34,536 bases of DNA, from the NCBI GenBank assembly GCA_003142955.1, contig PLOH01000122.1, forward strand, positions 1 to 34,536, written 5' to 3'. The notes beneath the pieces are model-generated. The model was not told the origin of the DNA. It worked only from the letters and a program-made list of their open reading frames with translations, and did not search any database. The stretch is from Opitutia bacterium. Its GTDB lineage: Bacteria > Verrucomicrobiota > Verrucomicrobiia > Opitutales > Opitutaceae. The position numbers were made by a program, and so were the translations under genes. This document shows, piece by piece, positions 15,033 through 24,326 of this stretch (position 1 is the stretch's first letter; the number at the start of each line of letters is the position of its first letter).

Positions 15033-17024
15033 ATGAAGCTAAACACAGAGATCCTTGCCCAAGCCTCCGCTGAGGCGCGAGGGCTGGCCATCGACGCCAT
15101 CCAGAAGGCCGCTTCCGGGCATCTGGGGCTGCCGTTGGGCTGTGCCGAGATCGGCGCCGTGCTATACGGCCACGCGCTGATGCACAATCCGGATGAACCA
15201 CGCTGGCTCAACCGCGATCGTTTCGTCCTGTCGGCCGGCCACGGAAGCATGTTCCTCTATACCTGGTTGCATCTCAGCGGCTACGATCTGCCGCTAGAGG
15301 AGCTGAAGAATTTCCGCCAGCTTCACAGCAAAACTCCGGGCCATCCGGAGTTTGGCGCGACCCCCGGTGTGGAATGCACGACCGGTCCTTTGGGCCAGGG
15401 TATTGGCAATGCCGTCGGAATGGCGATGGCCGGGCAGATGGCCGCCGCCCGCTTCAACACCCCCGAACACCCGGTTTTCGACTACCATGTCATCTGCCTC
15501 GCCGGCGACGGGTGTATGCAGGAAGGCGTGGGGATGGAAGCCGTCGAGTTCGCCGGCCACCAGGGACTCGACAATCTCATTCTGATCTACGACTCGAATG
15601 ACGTCACGCTTGACGCGATGGCGGCGAAAACGCAGAGCGAAAACACCGCCGCGCGTTTTAAGGCGATCGGCTGGGACGTGCAGACGATCGTCGACGGTCA
15701 CGACCTGGCCGCCATTCTCAAGGCGTTCAATCGCGCGAAGAAGGCGAAGTCGGGGCGACCGCAGCTCATCATCGCCAAGACCATCATCGGGAAAGGAATC
15801 CCGGAGGTGCAGGGTACCTCGAAGGGCCACGGCGAAGGTGGGGCGAAGTTCGCCGACGCCGCGCGCGCGGGACTCGGCCTGCCGGCGGAGCAGCATTTCT
15901 TTGTCAGCGACGCGGTGCGCACTTATTTTGCCGGACACAAGCAGCGCCTGGTCCGTGCCTACCGACGGTGGACCAGGGCCTACGCGGCCTGGCGGACCGC
16001 CAATCCCGACAAGGCGGCACTGCTCGACAGCGTCATGATCCAGCCGAGCGCCGCGGAGTTGCTCACCAAGGTCCCGCTCTTTCCCGCCGATGCCAAGCTC
16101 GCCACCCGCGCCGCGGGCCGCGACGTGCTGCAGCCCCTGGCCGCGGCCCTCCCGTTGCTCGTCTCGGGCAGCGCGGACCTCCATGGGTCGACCCTCAACT
16201 ATATCGCCGCCGACCAGGATTTCGACCGAACCAATCGCACCGGCCGCAACCTGCGTTATGGGATCCGCGAGCACGCGATGGCGGCGATCAACAACGGTGT
16301 GGCTTACGACGGGCTGTTCCGCCCGACGTGCGCGACTTTCCTCGTGTTTGCGGATTATAGCCGGCCGTCGATGCGCTTGGCGGCGCTCGCGCATCTGCCG
16401 GTGGTGTACATTTATACCCACGATTCCGTTGGCGTGGGTGAGGACGGGCCGACGCACCAGCCGGTGGAGACCATCTCGGCGTTGCGGTTGATTCCGGGGC
16501 TCGATGTCATCCGTCCAGCCGATCCAGAAGAAACCGCCGGCGCATTTGCGGCGGCGATGGAACGCACCGATGGACCGACGCTGCTCGCGTTGACCCGCCA
16601 GACGGTGCCGATGCTGAACGACATCCCCCCGCATATCCGGCGTGCCGGTGTGCTCAAGGGCGGCTACGTCGCGATCCAGGAGACGGCACCGCTGACCCAC
16701 ATCCTGCTGGCGACGGGCAGCGAGTTGCAGCTGGCGATCGCTGCCGCCAAAGTCCTAGGGGCGGCAGTGCGCGTAGTCTCGATGCCTTCATTTGAGCGCT
16801 TCAACCGCGAACCCGCAGAGTACCGCGAATCAATCCTCCCTTCGTCGTGCCGCAAACGGGTGGCGGTCGAGGCGGGGGTGACGCCGCTTTGGCGCGAATA
16901 TGTCGGTCTCGACGGCAAGGTGGTCGGGATCGACCGTTTCGGCATGAGCGCGCCGGCTCCGTTGGCAATGAAGGAACTTGGCCTCACCGTGGAGGCCGTG
17001 GTCGACGCGGCGAATTCGCTCTAG
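15033..17024 (+). CDS. tkt: Transketolase
   Basis: This 663-residue thiamine-diphosphate enzyme transfers two-carbon units between sugar phosphates in the pentose phosphate pathway. Motifs are SGHLGLPLG (28-36; the family usually has SGHPG), [10 protein letters not shown] (67-76), [16 protein letters not shown] (116-131), the ThDP/metal motif GDGCMQEG (158-165) with Asn 189, the catalytic Glu 413 in [10 protein letters not shown], the ring-binding region [11 protein letters not shown], and [14 protein letters not shown]. The C-terminal domain has the usual [11 protein letters not shown] and [11 protein letters not shown] segments. Length and all catalytic parts are intact. The ATG at 15033 is the standard start and is preceded by a hairpin rather than a ribosome binding site. 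Confidence 0.96.
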   Translation: MKLNTEILAQASAEARGLAIDAIQKAASGHLGLPLGCAEIGAVLYGHALMHNPDEPRWLNRDRFVLSAGHGSMFLYTWLHLSGYDLPLEELKNFRQLHSKTPGHPEFGATPGVECTTGPLGQGIGNAVGMAMAGQMAAARFNTPEHPVFDYHVICLAGDGCMQEGVGMEAVEFAGHQGLDNLILIYDSNDVTLDAMAAKTQSENTAARFKAIGWDVQTIVDGHDLAAILKAFNRAKKAKSGRPQLIIAKTIIGKGIPEVQGTSKGHGEGGAKFADAARAGLGLPAEQHFFVSDAVRTYFAGHKQRLVRAYRRWTRAYAAWRTANPDKAALLDSVMIQPSAAELLTKVPLFPADAKLATRAAGRDVLQPLAAALPLLVSGSADLHGSTLNYIAADQDFDRTNRTGRNLRYGIREHAMAAINNGVAYDGLFRPTCATFLVFADYSRPSMRLAALAHLPVVYIYTHDSVGVGEDGPTHQPVETISALRLIPGLDVIRPADPEETAGAFAAAMERTDGPTLLALTRQTVPMLNDIPPHIRRAGVLKGGYVAIQETAPLTHILLATGSELQLAIAAAKVLGAAVRVVSMPSFERFNREPAEYRESILPSSCRKRVAVEAGVTPLWREYVGLDGKVVGIDRFGMSAPAPLAMKELGLTVEAVVDAANSL

Positions 17025-17084
17025 GAAAACGCCCAAGATGCGGCTTTGCCGGGCGGTGGGAGGAAACATGCCGAGGGGGTGGCG

Positions 17085-17101
17085 GCAAGCAGGCTCCTAC
17101 A
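17085..17101 (-). repeat. Single REP unit
   Basis: Read on the minus strand it is TGTAGGAGCCTGCTTGC, matching the arms at 11561 and 29064. No facing partner is present, so this is a lone or decayed half of a doublet. The flanking GTGCAAAA (minus strand) resembles GTGCAAAT beside the unit at 14866. Confidence 0.65.
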
Positions 17102-17146
17102 TTTTGCACCGATGCGTCAAGGTGGTCGCAAGAGTGCAGGATGGGT

Positions 17147-17174
17147 TTGCGAATATGGTAAGGCGGCTTATTAT
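17147..17174 (+). promoter_or_regulatory. Possible marR promoter
   Basis: TTGCGA (17147-17152) and TATTAT (17169-17174) are 16 bases apart, about 42 bases before the marR ATG. The stretch 17150-17215 is more AT-rich than its surroundings. No clear MarR palindrome can be picked out by eye, although self-repression is usual for the family. Confidence 0.42.
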
Positions 17175-17215
17175 CTGGACACTTACCGTTTCTTGATCCA
17201 TCGATTCACTTCCTC

Positions 17216-17749
17216 ATGCTACTTCTAAGAGAGGTCCCGCAGTACGAATGCCTTTTGGAGCGATCCAAGCGGTATCCGGAATTGGATCCCTCGGCTATGG
17301 AAGCATTTCTACACTTGCTGCGCACAAGCTCGGAGGTTTTTGAGGCCTTTCGAACGATGCTCTCCAGGCATGAGCTTTCTCAAGGACGCTTCACCGTGTT
17401 GGTCCTGCTCAACCGTGACCCGGAAACACCAGTCAATCTGGCCGACCTGGCGGAACGCTCCCGCGTCACCCGGGCCACGATGACGGGGCTGGTCGACACC
17501 TTGGAGCGCGACGGCTTGGTGAAGCGTGAACACTCTGCCGACGACCGCCGCATGTTGCTGGTGCGACTGACAAGCTCGGGAAGGACTTATCTCGACAAGA
17601 TCCTGCCCGATTATTTCCGCCGCGTCACCCTGGTGATGAGCCAGCTCACGCCGGATGAGCGCAAGGTGCTGGTCAGCCTGATGGGCAAGGTCCAGCAGAG
17701 CCTGCCGGCGATCAAGGCCGGTCCGCTGCCCAAATCCACGATTGCCTGA
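17216..17749 (+). CDS. MarR-family transcriptional regulator
   Basis: This 177-residue winged-helix DNA-binding protein has the family layout: a helical dimer region (FLHLLRTSSEVFEAFRTML), then LSQGRFTVLVLLNRDP, the recognition region VNLADLAERSRVTRATMTGLVDTLE, the wing DGLVKREHSADDRRMLLVRL with the diagnostic DDRR, and a C-terminal dimer helix. MarR proteins usually repress a neighbouring efflux operon and release DNA on binding a small aromatic ligand. It lies directly upstream of, and on the same strand as, the RND adaptor, pump and outer-membrane genes, with only 51 bases to the adaptor ATG. It is therefore probably the first gene of that operon and its local regulator. Confidence 0.92.
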   Translation: MLLLREVPQYECLLERSKRYPELDPSAMEAFLHLLRTSSEVFEAFRTMLSRHELSQGRFTVLVLLNRDPETPVNLADLAERSRVTRATMTGLVDTLERDGLVKREHSADDRRMLLVRLTSSGRTYLDKILPDYFRRVTLVMSQLTPDERKVLVSLMGKVQQSLPAIKAGPLPKSTIA

Positions 17750-17800
17750 AGAACCCCTTTGCTTTTCCTATTCATTTCTAATCCTCAACCCGCTGCATCC

Positions 17801-18922
17801 ATGGCCAAAAGAATGATTCTGATGTTGCTCGCGATGGGCCTCCTCGTCGGAGGTATCCTGGGCTACAAACTCTTCGGACGCTACATGATGAACAAATACA
17901 TGGCGGCGCAGAAACCGCCGCCGGCGGCGGTTTCGGTTGCCGAAGTCAGGGAACTTACCTGGGAGCCGACGTTGCACGCGGTCGGCAGCTTCGCTGCCAT
18001 TCAAGGCATCGTCGTCAACGCTCAGCTCGACGGCGCGGTCACCCGCATCGCTTTTGAATCGGGCGCGACGGTGAAGGAGGGCGACCTGCTGGTGCAGCAG
18101 GACATTGCGGCGGAGGAGGCGCAGCTCGCCAACGCCGAGGCGGCCGCAGTGCTGGCCGGGCTCAGCCTCGACCGCGCCAAGGAACTGCGCGCTCAGAGCT
18201 CGAATGCCCAGGCCGATCTTGATGGTGCCACCGCCGCGTTCCAGCAGACGAAGGCCAACGTGACGGTTACCAGGGCCGTGATCGACAAGAAGACCATTCG
18301 CGCGCCGTTTGCCGGACGCCTGGGCATCCGGCAGGTCAGTCTTGGACAGTTCCTCCGCAGCGGTGCCGCTGTGGTGTCGCTGCAAATGCTGGACCCCATT
18401 TACATCAATTTTGCGCTGCCGCAGCAGGATGTGGCGCAAGTGGCCGTGGGACAGCCGGTGCAGGTCAATGTGGACGCCTATCCCGGTGAGGTCTTTGCCG
18501 GGACGGTGAACGCCCTGAACCCGAACGTGGATGACGCCACGCGCAATTTCCAGATCCAGGCCGCGTTGAAAAACACGGATGGCCGACTGCGCCCCGGGAT
18601 GTTTGGCTCCGTGGAGGCGCAACTGCCCGCCACCGGAAAGGTCATCACCGTGCCACTCTCCGCCATCGTCTACAATCCCTATGGTAACGCCGTTTACGTG
18701 GTGGAGGGCCAGGGCAAGAAAGGCGGCGATCTGATCGTGCGCCAGCAGTTCGTGCAGACCGGCGCCACTCGCGGCGATCAGGTGGCCGTCACCAAGGGCG
18801 TGAAGCCCGGCGATGTCGTGGTCACCGCCGGCCAGCTCAAACTGCGCAACGGCGCCAGCATCGTCATCAATAACAAGGTCACGCCGAGCAATTCCGCGGC
18901 GCCCACGCTCGATCATCCTTGA
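17801..18922 (+). CDS. RND efflux periplasmic adaptor (membrane fusion protein)
   Basis: This is a 373-residue HlyD/AcrA-family adaptor. The ATG at 17801 (MAKRMILMLLAMGLLVGGIL) gives an uncleaved membrane anchor at about residues 5-24; an upstream frame from 17759 adds 14 residues that do not look like a signal. Then follow the biotinyl-lipoyl half (IVVNAQLDGAVTRIAFESGA, VKEGDLLVQQD), a fairly short coiled-coil hairpin rich in Ala and Glu, the second lipoyl half (IRAPFAGRLGIRQVSLGQFL), the beta-barrel domain and a membrane-proximal domain (GVKPGDVVVTAGQLKLRNG). It should bridge the inner-membrane pump and the TolC-like channel. The pump gene follows after 6 bases. Confidence 0.93.
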   Translation: MAKRMILMLLAMGLLVGGILGYKLFGRYMMNKYMAAQKPPPAAVSVAEVRELTWEPTLHAVGSFAAIQGIVVNAQLDGAVTRIAFESGATVKEGDLLVQQDIAAEEAQLANAEAAAVLAGLSLDRAKELRAQSSNAQADLDGATAAFQQTKANVTVTRAVIDKKTIRAPFAGRLGIRQVSLGQFLRSGAAVVSLQMLDPIYINFALPQQDVAQVAVGQPVQVNVDAYPGEVFAGTVNALNPNVDDATRNFQIQAALKNTDGRLRPGMFGSVEAQLPATGKVITVPLSAIVYNPYGNAVYVVEGQGKKGGDLIVRQQFVQTGATRGDQVAVTKGVKPGDVVVTAGQLKLRNGASIVINNKVTPSNSAAPTLDHP

Positions 18923-18928
18923 GCCGCG

Positions 18929-21900
18929 ATGAACTTCACGGACATCTTCATCAAACGGCCGGTCCTTGCGACGGTCATCAGCCTGCTGATCCTGCTCGTC
19001 GGATTCCGCTCCCTCGAGTCGCTCAATATCCGGCAGTATCCGCGCAGCGACATTGCGGTCGTGACCGTCTCCACCGTGTATGTCGGCGCCAGCGCCGACC
19101 TCATTCGCGGCTTCATCACGACGCCGCTCGAGCGCGAGATCGCGAGCGTGGACGGCATTGATTACATGGAATCGAGCAGCGGGCCCAGCGTGAGCGCGAT
19201 TACCGTCCACCTGCAACTGAACTACGATCCGAACGCCGCCCTCACGCAGATCACGTCGAAGGTGAACAAGGTGCGCAACCAGCTGCCCGCCGACGCGCAG
19301 GATCCGGTCATCAATGTGCAGATGGCCGAGTCGACGGCGGCGATGTACATCATGTTCTCGAGCGATGCGCTCGATTCCAACCAGATCACCGACTACCTCT
19401 ACCGCGTCGTGCAGCCCAAGTTCAACGCCGTATCCGGCGTGCAGAGCGCCCAGATCGTCGGCGGGCGCATCTTTGCCATGCGCATCTGGCTGAAGCCCGA
19501 CAAGCTCGCCGCCTACGGTCTCAGTTCTTCCCAGGTGTGGCAGGCGCTCGCGACCAACAACTTCCTCTCCGCGGTCGGATCCACCAAGGGTTCGATGATC
19601 TCAGTGAATCTCAACGTGTCGACCGACCTGCACACCGTCGACGAATTTCGGCAGCTGGTGATCCGGGAGCAGGACAACGCCATCATCCATCTTGGCGACG
19701 TGGCCAACGTGGTGCTCGGCGCCGAGGACTATGAATCGACGGTCAAGATTGGTGGCAAACCGACCACGGCCATCGCCATCAACGTCCTGCCTACCGCCAA
19801 TATGCTCACGGTGATCAACGACGTCCTGAAGGTCTTTCCCCAGATTGTCGCGGAGCTCCCGCGCGGCATGTCCGCCTCGATTCCCTACGACGCCACGGAT
19901 TACATCCGGAGCGCGATCGACGAAGTCATCAGCACCCTGATCGAGGCTCTGCTCATCGTCATCGTCATCATCTATCTCTTTCTGGGCACGGTCCGCTCGG
20001 TGATCATTCCGATCGTAGCCATGCCGCTTTCCTTGGTGGGCGCCTGTTTCCTCATGCTGGCGATGGGTTTTACCATCAACCTGCTGACCCTGCTGGCCAT
20101 GGTGCTCGCGATCGGCCTGGTGGTGGACGACGCCATTGTCGTGGTCGAAAACATCCACCGGCACATCGAGGACGGGCTTTCGCCGTTTGAGGCCAGCCTC
20201 AAAGGAGCGCGCGAGCTGGGAGGTCCGGTCATCGCCATGACCATTACGCTCGCCGCTGTTTATGCCCCCATCGGTTTCCAGGGCGGGCTTACGGGCGCTC
20301 TGTTCCGCGAATTCGCGTTCACGCTGGCCGGCTCGGTCATCGTGTCGGGAGTGGTGGCGCTCACCTTGTCGCCGATGATGTGCTCGAAATTGCTCCGGGG
20401 CGATAAAGGCAATCAAAAAGGGTTCGCCCACTTCCTGGACCACCAATTCGAGAGGATCTGCGCCGCCTATGAACGCCTGCTGCATGCCACGCTTGATTAC
20501 CGCCCCGTGGTGGTGGTTTTTGCGCTGATCATCTTCGCGAGTCTGGTGCCTTTTTATCAACTGTCGAAGACCGACCTCGCCCCGGACGAGGACCAAGGCA
20601 TGATCATCGCCATCGGGACGGCCTCGGCCAATGCGAACATTGACCAGTTGGCGGACTATTCGGACGAGATCATCGGGATCCTCGGGAGCTTTCCGGAGAT
20701 GGCGCGAACGATCCAGATCAACGGTTATCCCGCCAGCAACAACAGCATCACGCTCATGGCGTTGACGCCCTGGGACAAACGCCAACGCACCACCATGCAG
20801 TTGCTGCCGGAAGTGACCCAGAAGCTGGGCGGCGTAGCCGGCATGTACATGCTGGCCTTCCTGCGAGCGCCGCTCCCAGGCGCCGGCCGTCCCAACGTGC
20901 AGTTCGTCGTGGTTTCCACGGACGATCCCGCCCGCATGGCCCAGGTGGCCGATGCCCTCGTTCAGGAAGCCGTCAAGAGCGGCCTGTTTATGTATGCCGA
21001 CAGCGACCTCAAGTTCGACCAGGCCCAGGCCTACATTGACGTCGACCGCGACAAGGCCGCCGCACTCGGCATGAGCATGGCGCAAATCGGCGGCGATCTC
21101 GGCTCCATGCTCGGCGGCAATTACGTCAACTTTTTCAACATCCAGGGCCGCAGCTACAAAGTCATCCCGCAGGTTGAACGCGTTTTCCGGCTCAACCCCG
21201 ACCAGCTTGGCAGCTACTACATCAGCACTGGCAAGGGCGGGCTCGTGCCGCTTTCGACGGTGGCATCGGTGCGTTACCAGGCGCAACCGCAGTCGTTAAA
21301 TCGCTTCCAACAGCTTAATGCCGCCACCCTCACCTTGGTGCCCAAGCCGGGCGTCACGCAAGGGCAGGCGCTCGACTTCTTGAACGCCAAGGCCCGCGAG
21401 ATCTTCCCCGAGGGCTATACGGTGGACTACGGCGGACAGTCGCGGCAGTTTGTACAGGAGAGCGGCGCCTTCCTCGCCACCATGGCTTTTGCCATCATCG
21501 CCATTTTCCTGGTGCTGGCGGCGCAGTTTGAGAGCTTCCGCGATCCGCTCATCATCCTGCTCAGCGTGCCGTTGGCGGTCTCGGGCGCGCTGGCTTTTGT
21601 CTGCATCGGTTTCCACGGGCTTTCGCTGAACATCTACACCAAAGTGGGTCTCATCACCTTGGTCGGTCTGGTCACCAAGCACGGCATCCTCATCACGCAG
21701 TTCGCCAACCAGCTGCAGCTCGAGGGCAGGACGAAACGCGTCGCCGTGGAGGAAGCCGCCGGTGTGCGCCTCCGTCCGATTCTCATGACCACGGCGGCCA
21801 TGGTGCTCGGTGTCATGCCGCTGGTTTTCGCCTCCGGGGCGGGCGCGGTCAGCCGCCAGCACATCGGGCTCATCATTGCCACGGGGATGAGCGTCGGCAC

Positions 21901-22030
21901 CCTTTTCACCTTGTTTGTTGTACCCACCGCCTACACCATGCTGGCGCGCGATCACCATGTCGAACAGCCGAAGCTCGGCGTGGGCGCCGTGAAGACGGAC
22001 CTGAAATCCCATCCGCACGCGGCCGTCTGA
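18929..22030 (+). CDS. RND-family multidrug efflux pump (HAE1 type)
   Basis: This 1033-residue inner-membrane protein has the AcrB/MdtB layout: an N-terminal helix (FIKRPVLATVISLLILLVG), a large periplasmic loop, six helices with the proton-relay pair Asp 400-Asp 401 in GLVVDDAIVVVENIHRHIE, the GFQGG..GALFREFAFTLAGS segment, a second periplasmic loop, and six more helices (ending GTLFTLFVVPTAYTMLARDH). It should export hydrophobic or amphiphilic compounds by proton antiport as a trimer. The two loops and the relay aspartates mark it as drug-type rather than metal-type (CusA), but the substrate cannot be told. It is preceded by the adaptor with a 6-base gap and followed by the outer-membrane factor after 9 bases. 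Confidence 0.95.
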   Translation: MNFTDIFIKRPVLATVISLLILLVGFRSLESLNIRQYPRSDIAVVTVSTVYVGASADLIRGFITTPLEREIASVDGIDYMESSSGPSVSAITVHLQLNYDPNAALTQITSKVNKVRNQLPADAQDPVINVQMAESTAAMYIMFSSDALDSNQITDYLYRVVQPKFNAVSGVQSAQIVGGRIFAMRIWLKPDKLAAYGLSSSQVWQALATNNFLSAVGSTKGSMISVNLNVSTDLHTVDEFRQLVIREQDNAIIHLGDVANVVLGAEDYESTVKIGGKPTTAIAINVLPTANMLTVINDVLKVFPQIVAELPRGMSASIPYDATDYIRSAIDEVISTLIEALLIVIVIIYLFLGTVRSVIIPIVAMPLSLVGACFLMLAMGFTINLLTLLAMVLAIGLVVDDAIVVVENIHRHIEDGLSPFEASLKGARELGGPVIAMTITLAAVYAPIGFQGGLTGALFREFAFTLAGSVIVSGVVALTLSPMMCSKLLRGDKGNQKGFAHFLDHQFERICAAYERLLHATLDYRPVVVVFALIIFASLVPFYQLSKTDLAPDEDQGMIIAIGTASANANIDQLADYSDEIIGILGSFPEMARTIQINGYPASNNSITLMALTPWDKRQRTTMQLLPEVTQKLGGVAGMYMLAFLRAPLPGAGRPNVQFVVVSTDDPARMAQVADALVQEAVKSGLFMYADSDLKFDQAQAYIDVDRDKAAALGMSMAQIGGDLGSMLGGNYVNFFNIQGRSYKVIPQVERVFRLNPDQLGSYYISTGKGGLVPLSTVASVRYQAQPQSLNRFQQLNAATLTLVPKPGVTQGQALDFLNAKAREIFPEGYTVDYGGQSRQFVQESGAFLATMAFAIIAIFLVLAAQFESFRDPLIILLSVPLAVSGALAFVCIGFHGLSLNIYTKVGLITLVGLVTKHGILITQFANQLQLEGRTKRVAVEEAAGVRLRPILMTTAAMVLGVMPLVFASGAGAVSRQHIGLIIATGMSVGTLFTLFVVPTAYTMLARDHHVEQPKLGVGAVKTDLKSHPHAAV

Positions 22031-22039
22031 TTCAAGTCC

Positions 22040-23401
22040 ATGATTTCCCGTACGCCTATGAACCTTCTCGTTGCGCGTTTCGCCATTGTCGCCGTCATGG
22101 CTCTTTCGGTGGTCGGTCTCCCGGCCGCCCCCCAACTCCAGCAGCCGATGCCGGCGACCCTCGATCTCAAGACCGCGGTCAGCTTCGCGTTGGAGAATAA
22201 TTTCGCCATCCGGGAGGCGCGGGAGCGCATCCGTCAGCAAGCGGGTGTGGAAATTCAGGTGCGAGCGCGGGAGATCCCCAATGTCAGCGCCAGCGGGAAC
22301 TACACGGACAACACCAAGGAGATCTCCCAGTATGCCCCACCGACTTCGAACACCTGGGACATCTCATTGCAGGCGCGCCAGGTCCTGTTTGCCGGCGGCG
22401 GGGTGACGGCCTCCATCAAGGGCGCCCGGCTGACACGGGAGGCGGCGGAACTCGAACTGGAAGGGATCATCAATACGCAGTTGCTGGCGGTGCGGACGCA
22501 ATTTTATACGGTGCTTCTGGCGAAGGAGAAGATCACCGTGCAGGAGGAAAACGTGCACCTGCTGGAAAAGCAGCTGCAGGATGCGCAGAACCGGTTCAAC
22601 GCCGGCAGCACCTCCAATTTTGACGTCCTGCGCGCGCAAGTGGCCCTGGCTAACGGACAGCCGCCGCTGATCCAGGCGCGCAATGACTACCGGATCGCCA
22701 TCGAACAATTGCGCCAGGTGCTCGGCTTCGTCACCCCCACCGCTGGGGTGGATGTCGCCAGAGTCCCGGAACTCGTCGGCAGCCTTGCGGTGGGTGGGCA
22801 GGTCAAGATTGAGTTGGCGGATGCGTTGGAGGCGGCACACACCAAGCGCCCCGAACTGCAGCAACTCGCGCGCATCGAGCAAGCCGGAGAACAGAACATC
22901 AAGGCCGTCCGCGCCGGTTCCCTTCCGGAGTTTGACCTTGTGGGTGGCTATCTGTGGACGCGCAATCCGTATGCCGGCACGTGGAATGACAACCTGCACG
23001 GGTGGACCGCGGGCGTTCAAGCCCAGTGGAACATTTTTGACGGTCGGGCCACGGCCGGCCGGGTCGTGCAGGCCCGTTCGCAACTGGAGCAGGCGAAGCT
23101 TTCGCTGGCCGAGACCACGCTCGCGGTCGACGTGCAGGTGCGCCAGGCCTACTCGTCTCTGGTCGAGGCGTGGGAACTTGTTCAGGCCTCGGCCAAGACG
23201 ATTGACCAGGCCCAGGAGGCGCTCCGCCTTGCCAATGTCCGCTATGGCGTGGGCACGGCGACCCAACTGGACGTCCTCACCAGCCAGGTGGCGCTGACAG
23301 AGGCGCGCCTCAATGAACTCCAGGCGGGTTACGGCTACAACGTTGCGCTGGCCACATTGCGCCAGGCGATGGGCCAGGCCGACGAATTCGTGACCTCCTG
23401 A
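22040..23401 (+). CDS. TolC-family outer-membrane efflux protein
   Basis: This is a 453-residue outer-membrane factor. An N-terminal signal peptide is visible (hydrophobic core FAIVAVMALSVVGLPAA), starting at the ATG at 22040 or, equally possible, at 22058. There is no lipobox, so the protein is a TolC-like rather than OprM-like form. Two homologous halves each carry a strand-helix pattern: LDLKTAVSFALENNFAIREA near the start, then VNARE-like VRAREIPNVSASGNYTD; and the second half with SLPEFDLVGGYLWTRNP, WTAGVQAQWNIFDG, and a final VGTATQLDVLTSQVALTEAR. It completes the tripartite pump encoded just upstream. Confidence 0.93.
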   Translation: MISRTPMNLLVARFAIVAVMALSVVGLPAAPQLQQPMPATLDLKTAVSFALENNFAIREARERIRQQAGVEIQVRAREIPNVSASGNYTDNTKEISQYAPPTSNTWDISLQARQVLFAGGGVTASIKGARLTREAAELELEGIINTQLLAVRTQFYTVLLAKEKITVQEENVHLLEKQLQDAQNRFNAGSTSNFDVLRAQVALANGQPPLIQARNDYRIAIEQLRQVLGFVTPTAGVDVARVPELVGSLAVGGQVKIELADALEAAHTKRPELQQLARIEQAGEQNIKAVRAGSLPEFDLVGGYLWTRNPYAGTWNDNLHGWTAGVQAQWNIFDGRATAGRVVQARSQLEQAKLSLAETTLAVDVQVRQAYSSLVEAWELVQASAKTIDQAQEALRLANVRYGVGTATQLDVLTSQVALTEARLNELQAGYGYNVALATLRQAMGQADEFVTS

Positions 23402-23486
23402 ACGCCGGCGGTTTCGTCATTTCCGATCCGGGCGGAAAAATAACGCTTGCAGCGCGCTTCGCGCAGGCTCACGGATTTTCGTGTTT

Positions 23487-24059
23487 ATGAAAAATACCCC
23501 CTGTGCATACCTGTTCTGCGCGGTGGCCCTGCTCGGGCTGCCGCTGGTCTCCGTCTCCGCTCCCGCCGCCGTGGATGAGGAAATCTCCCCCGCGGTCCTG
23601 AAAAAATACGATGTCAACCAGGATGGCTCGCTGGACGAGTCCGAGAAGGCCGCGTGGCGGGCCGACAAGGAGAAATCATCGGCCACCCGGGAGGCCCGTC
23701 ATGCCGCAGACCTGGCCCGTTATGATGTCAACCAGGATGGCAAACTCAACCCGGAGGAACGCGCGGCGAAGAAAGCGGAAGCCGAAAAAACCCGGGCCGA
23801 AAAGCAGGCGGCGCGGGACGCCAGAAAGGCCGGTCGAGCCGCCGCCGCCGAGGCGAAAAAACTCGCCCGCTACGACCGGAACCAGGACGGCAAGCTTGAC
23901 GAGGCCGAACTCGCCGTGGCCAAAGCCGACGAGGAAACGCGCCGCGCGGCTGCCGAGAAACGCAAGGCGGCGCGCGCCGCCGCGAAGCAAGCTCCCCTCG
24001 CCGCGAAACCAGTCCCGGAACCTGAGGACGACATTCCTCCGGCATCTGGCCACGAATAA
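23487..24059 (+). CDS. Exported EF-hand calcium-binding protein
   Basis: This 190-residue protein starts at the ATG at 23487 (a GTG at 23481 is alternative). The first 26 residues form a signal peptide (KNTPC, hydrophobic core YLFCAVALLGLPLVSVSA). Three EF-hand loops are nearly identical: residues 42-53 DVNQDGSLDESE, 80-91 DVNQDGKLNPEE and 130-141 DRNQDGKLDEAE. The linkers are long, Lys/Glu/Ala-rich and helical, especially 93-128, which suggests a charged rod carrying calcium sites. The C-terminus is Pro/Glu-rich. Proteins of this make-up are common in Verrucomicrobia and Planctomycetes and lack a known job. It lies 85 bases after the TolC gene, with a weak hairpin between them, and may not belong to the efflux operon. 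Confidence 0.85.
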   Translation: MKNTPCAYLFCAVALLGLPLVSVSAPAAVDEEISPAVLKKYDVNQDGSLDESEKAAWRADKEKSSATREARHAADLARYDVNQDGKLNPEERAAKKAEAEKTRAEKQAARDARKAGRAAAAEAKKLARYDRNQDGKLDEAELAVAKADEETRRAAAEKRKAARAAAKQAPLAAKPVPEPEDDIPPASGHE

Positions 24060-24079
24060 AACCGGGAAACGCAGTCGTC

Positions 24080-24212
24080 ACCACGGATTCCACGGATGGC
24101 ACGGATTTCAGTCTCTTGATGGTGTTCGGAGCTTCGCCCAGCAGGTGAACGAGCCTTGGATCATGTTTCCTCTGGGCCCTCCGTATCAGTGCAATCTGTG
24201 TAATCCGTGGTT
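24080..24212 (+). repeat. Imperfect inverted-repeat element (ACCACGGATT type)
   Basis: The left arm ACCACGGATTCCACGGATGG, then CACGGATTT (24080-24108), faces the right arm ATCAGTGCAATCTGTGTAAT, then CCGTGGTT (24185-24212). Each arm is a run of units like CACGGAT. The 76 bases between encode nothing I recognise. The arrangement parallels the ACCACGAAG elements but with a different unit. It lies between the convergent EF-hand and nadK genes. Confidence 0.72.
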
Positions 24213-24257
24213 GGATTGAACTGCTGAGGTTAGGATGATTCGTGCATCTTAATGCGG

Positions 24258-24290
24258 ACCGTGGCCGACGTCGTCGACTCCGGCCACGGT
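24258..24290. terminator. Hairpin between convergent genes
   Basis: ACCGTGGCCG (24258-24267) and CGGCCACGGT (24281-24290) form a perfect 10-bp stem with a 13-base loop. It is placed between the stops of the EF-hand gene and nadK. It lacks a T run on either strand, so it may be a processing or Rho-type end rather than an intrinsic terminator. Confidence 0.45.
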
Positions 24291-24326
24291 TGTCCCGGAA
24301 CGATGCTGCCGCCACTTGGCTTGTCC

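Noticed and set aside
17759-17800. Longer N-terminus for the RND adaptor
   Set aside because: The extra 14 residues precede a complete anchor sequence and start 9 bases after the marR stop without a ribosome binding site; the ATG at 17801 gives a normal adaptor.
19601-21286. Minus-strand frame of 561 codons over the RND pump
   Set aside because: It is a His/Asp/Arg-rich shadow of the pump gene without motifs.
24060-24230. Repeats considered as a CRISPR array
   Set aside because: The CACGGAT units are short, imperfect, inverted between arms and lack uniform spacers; no cas genes are present.
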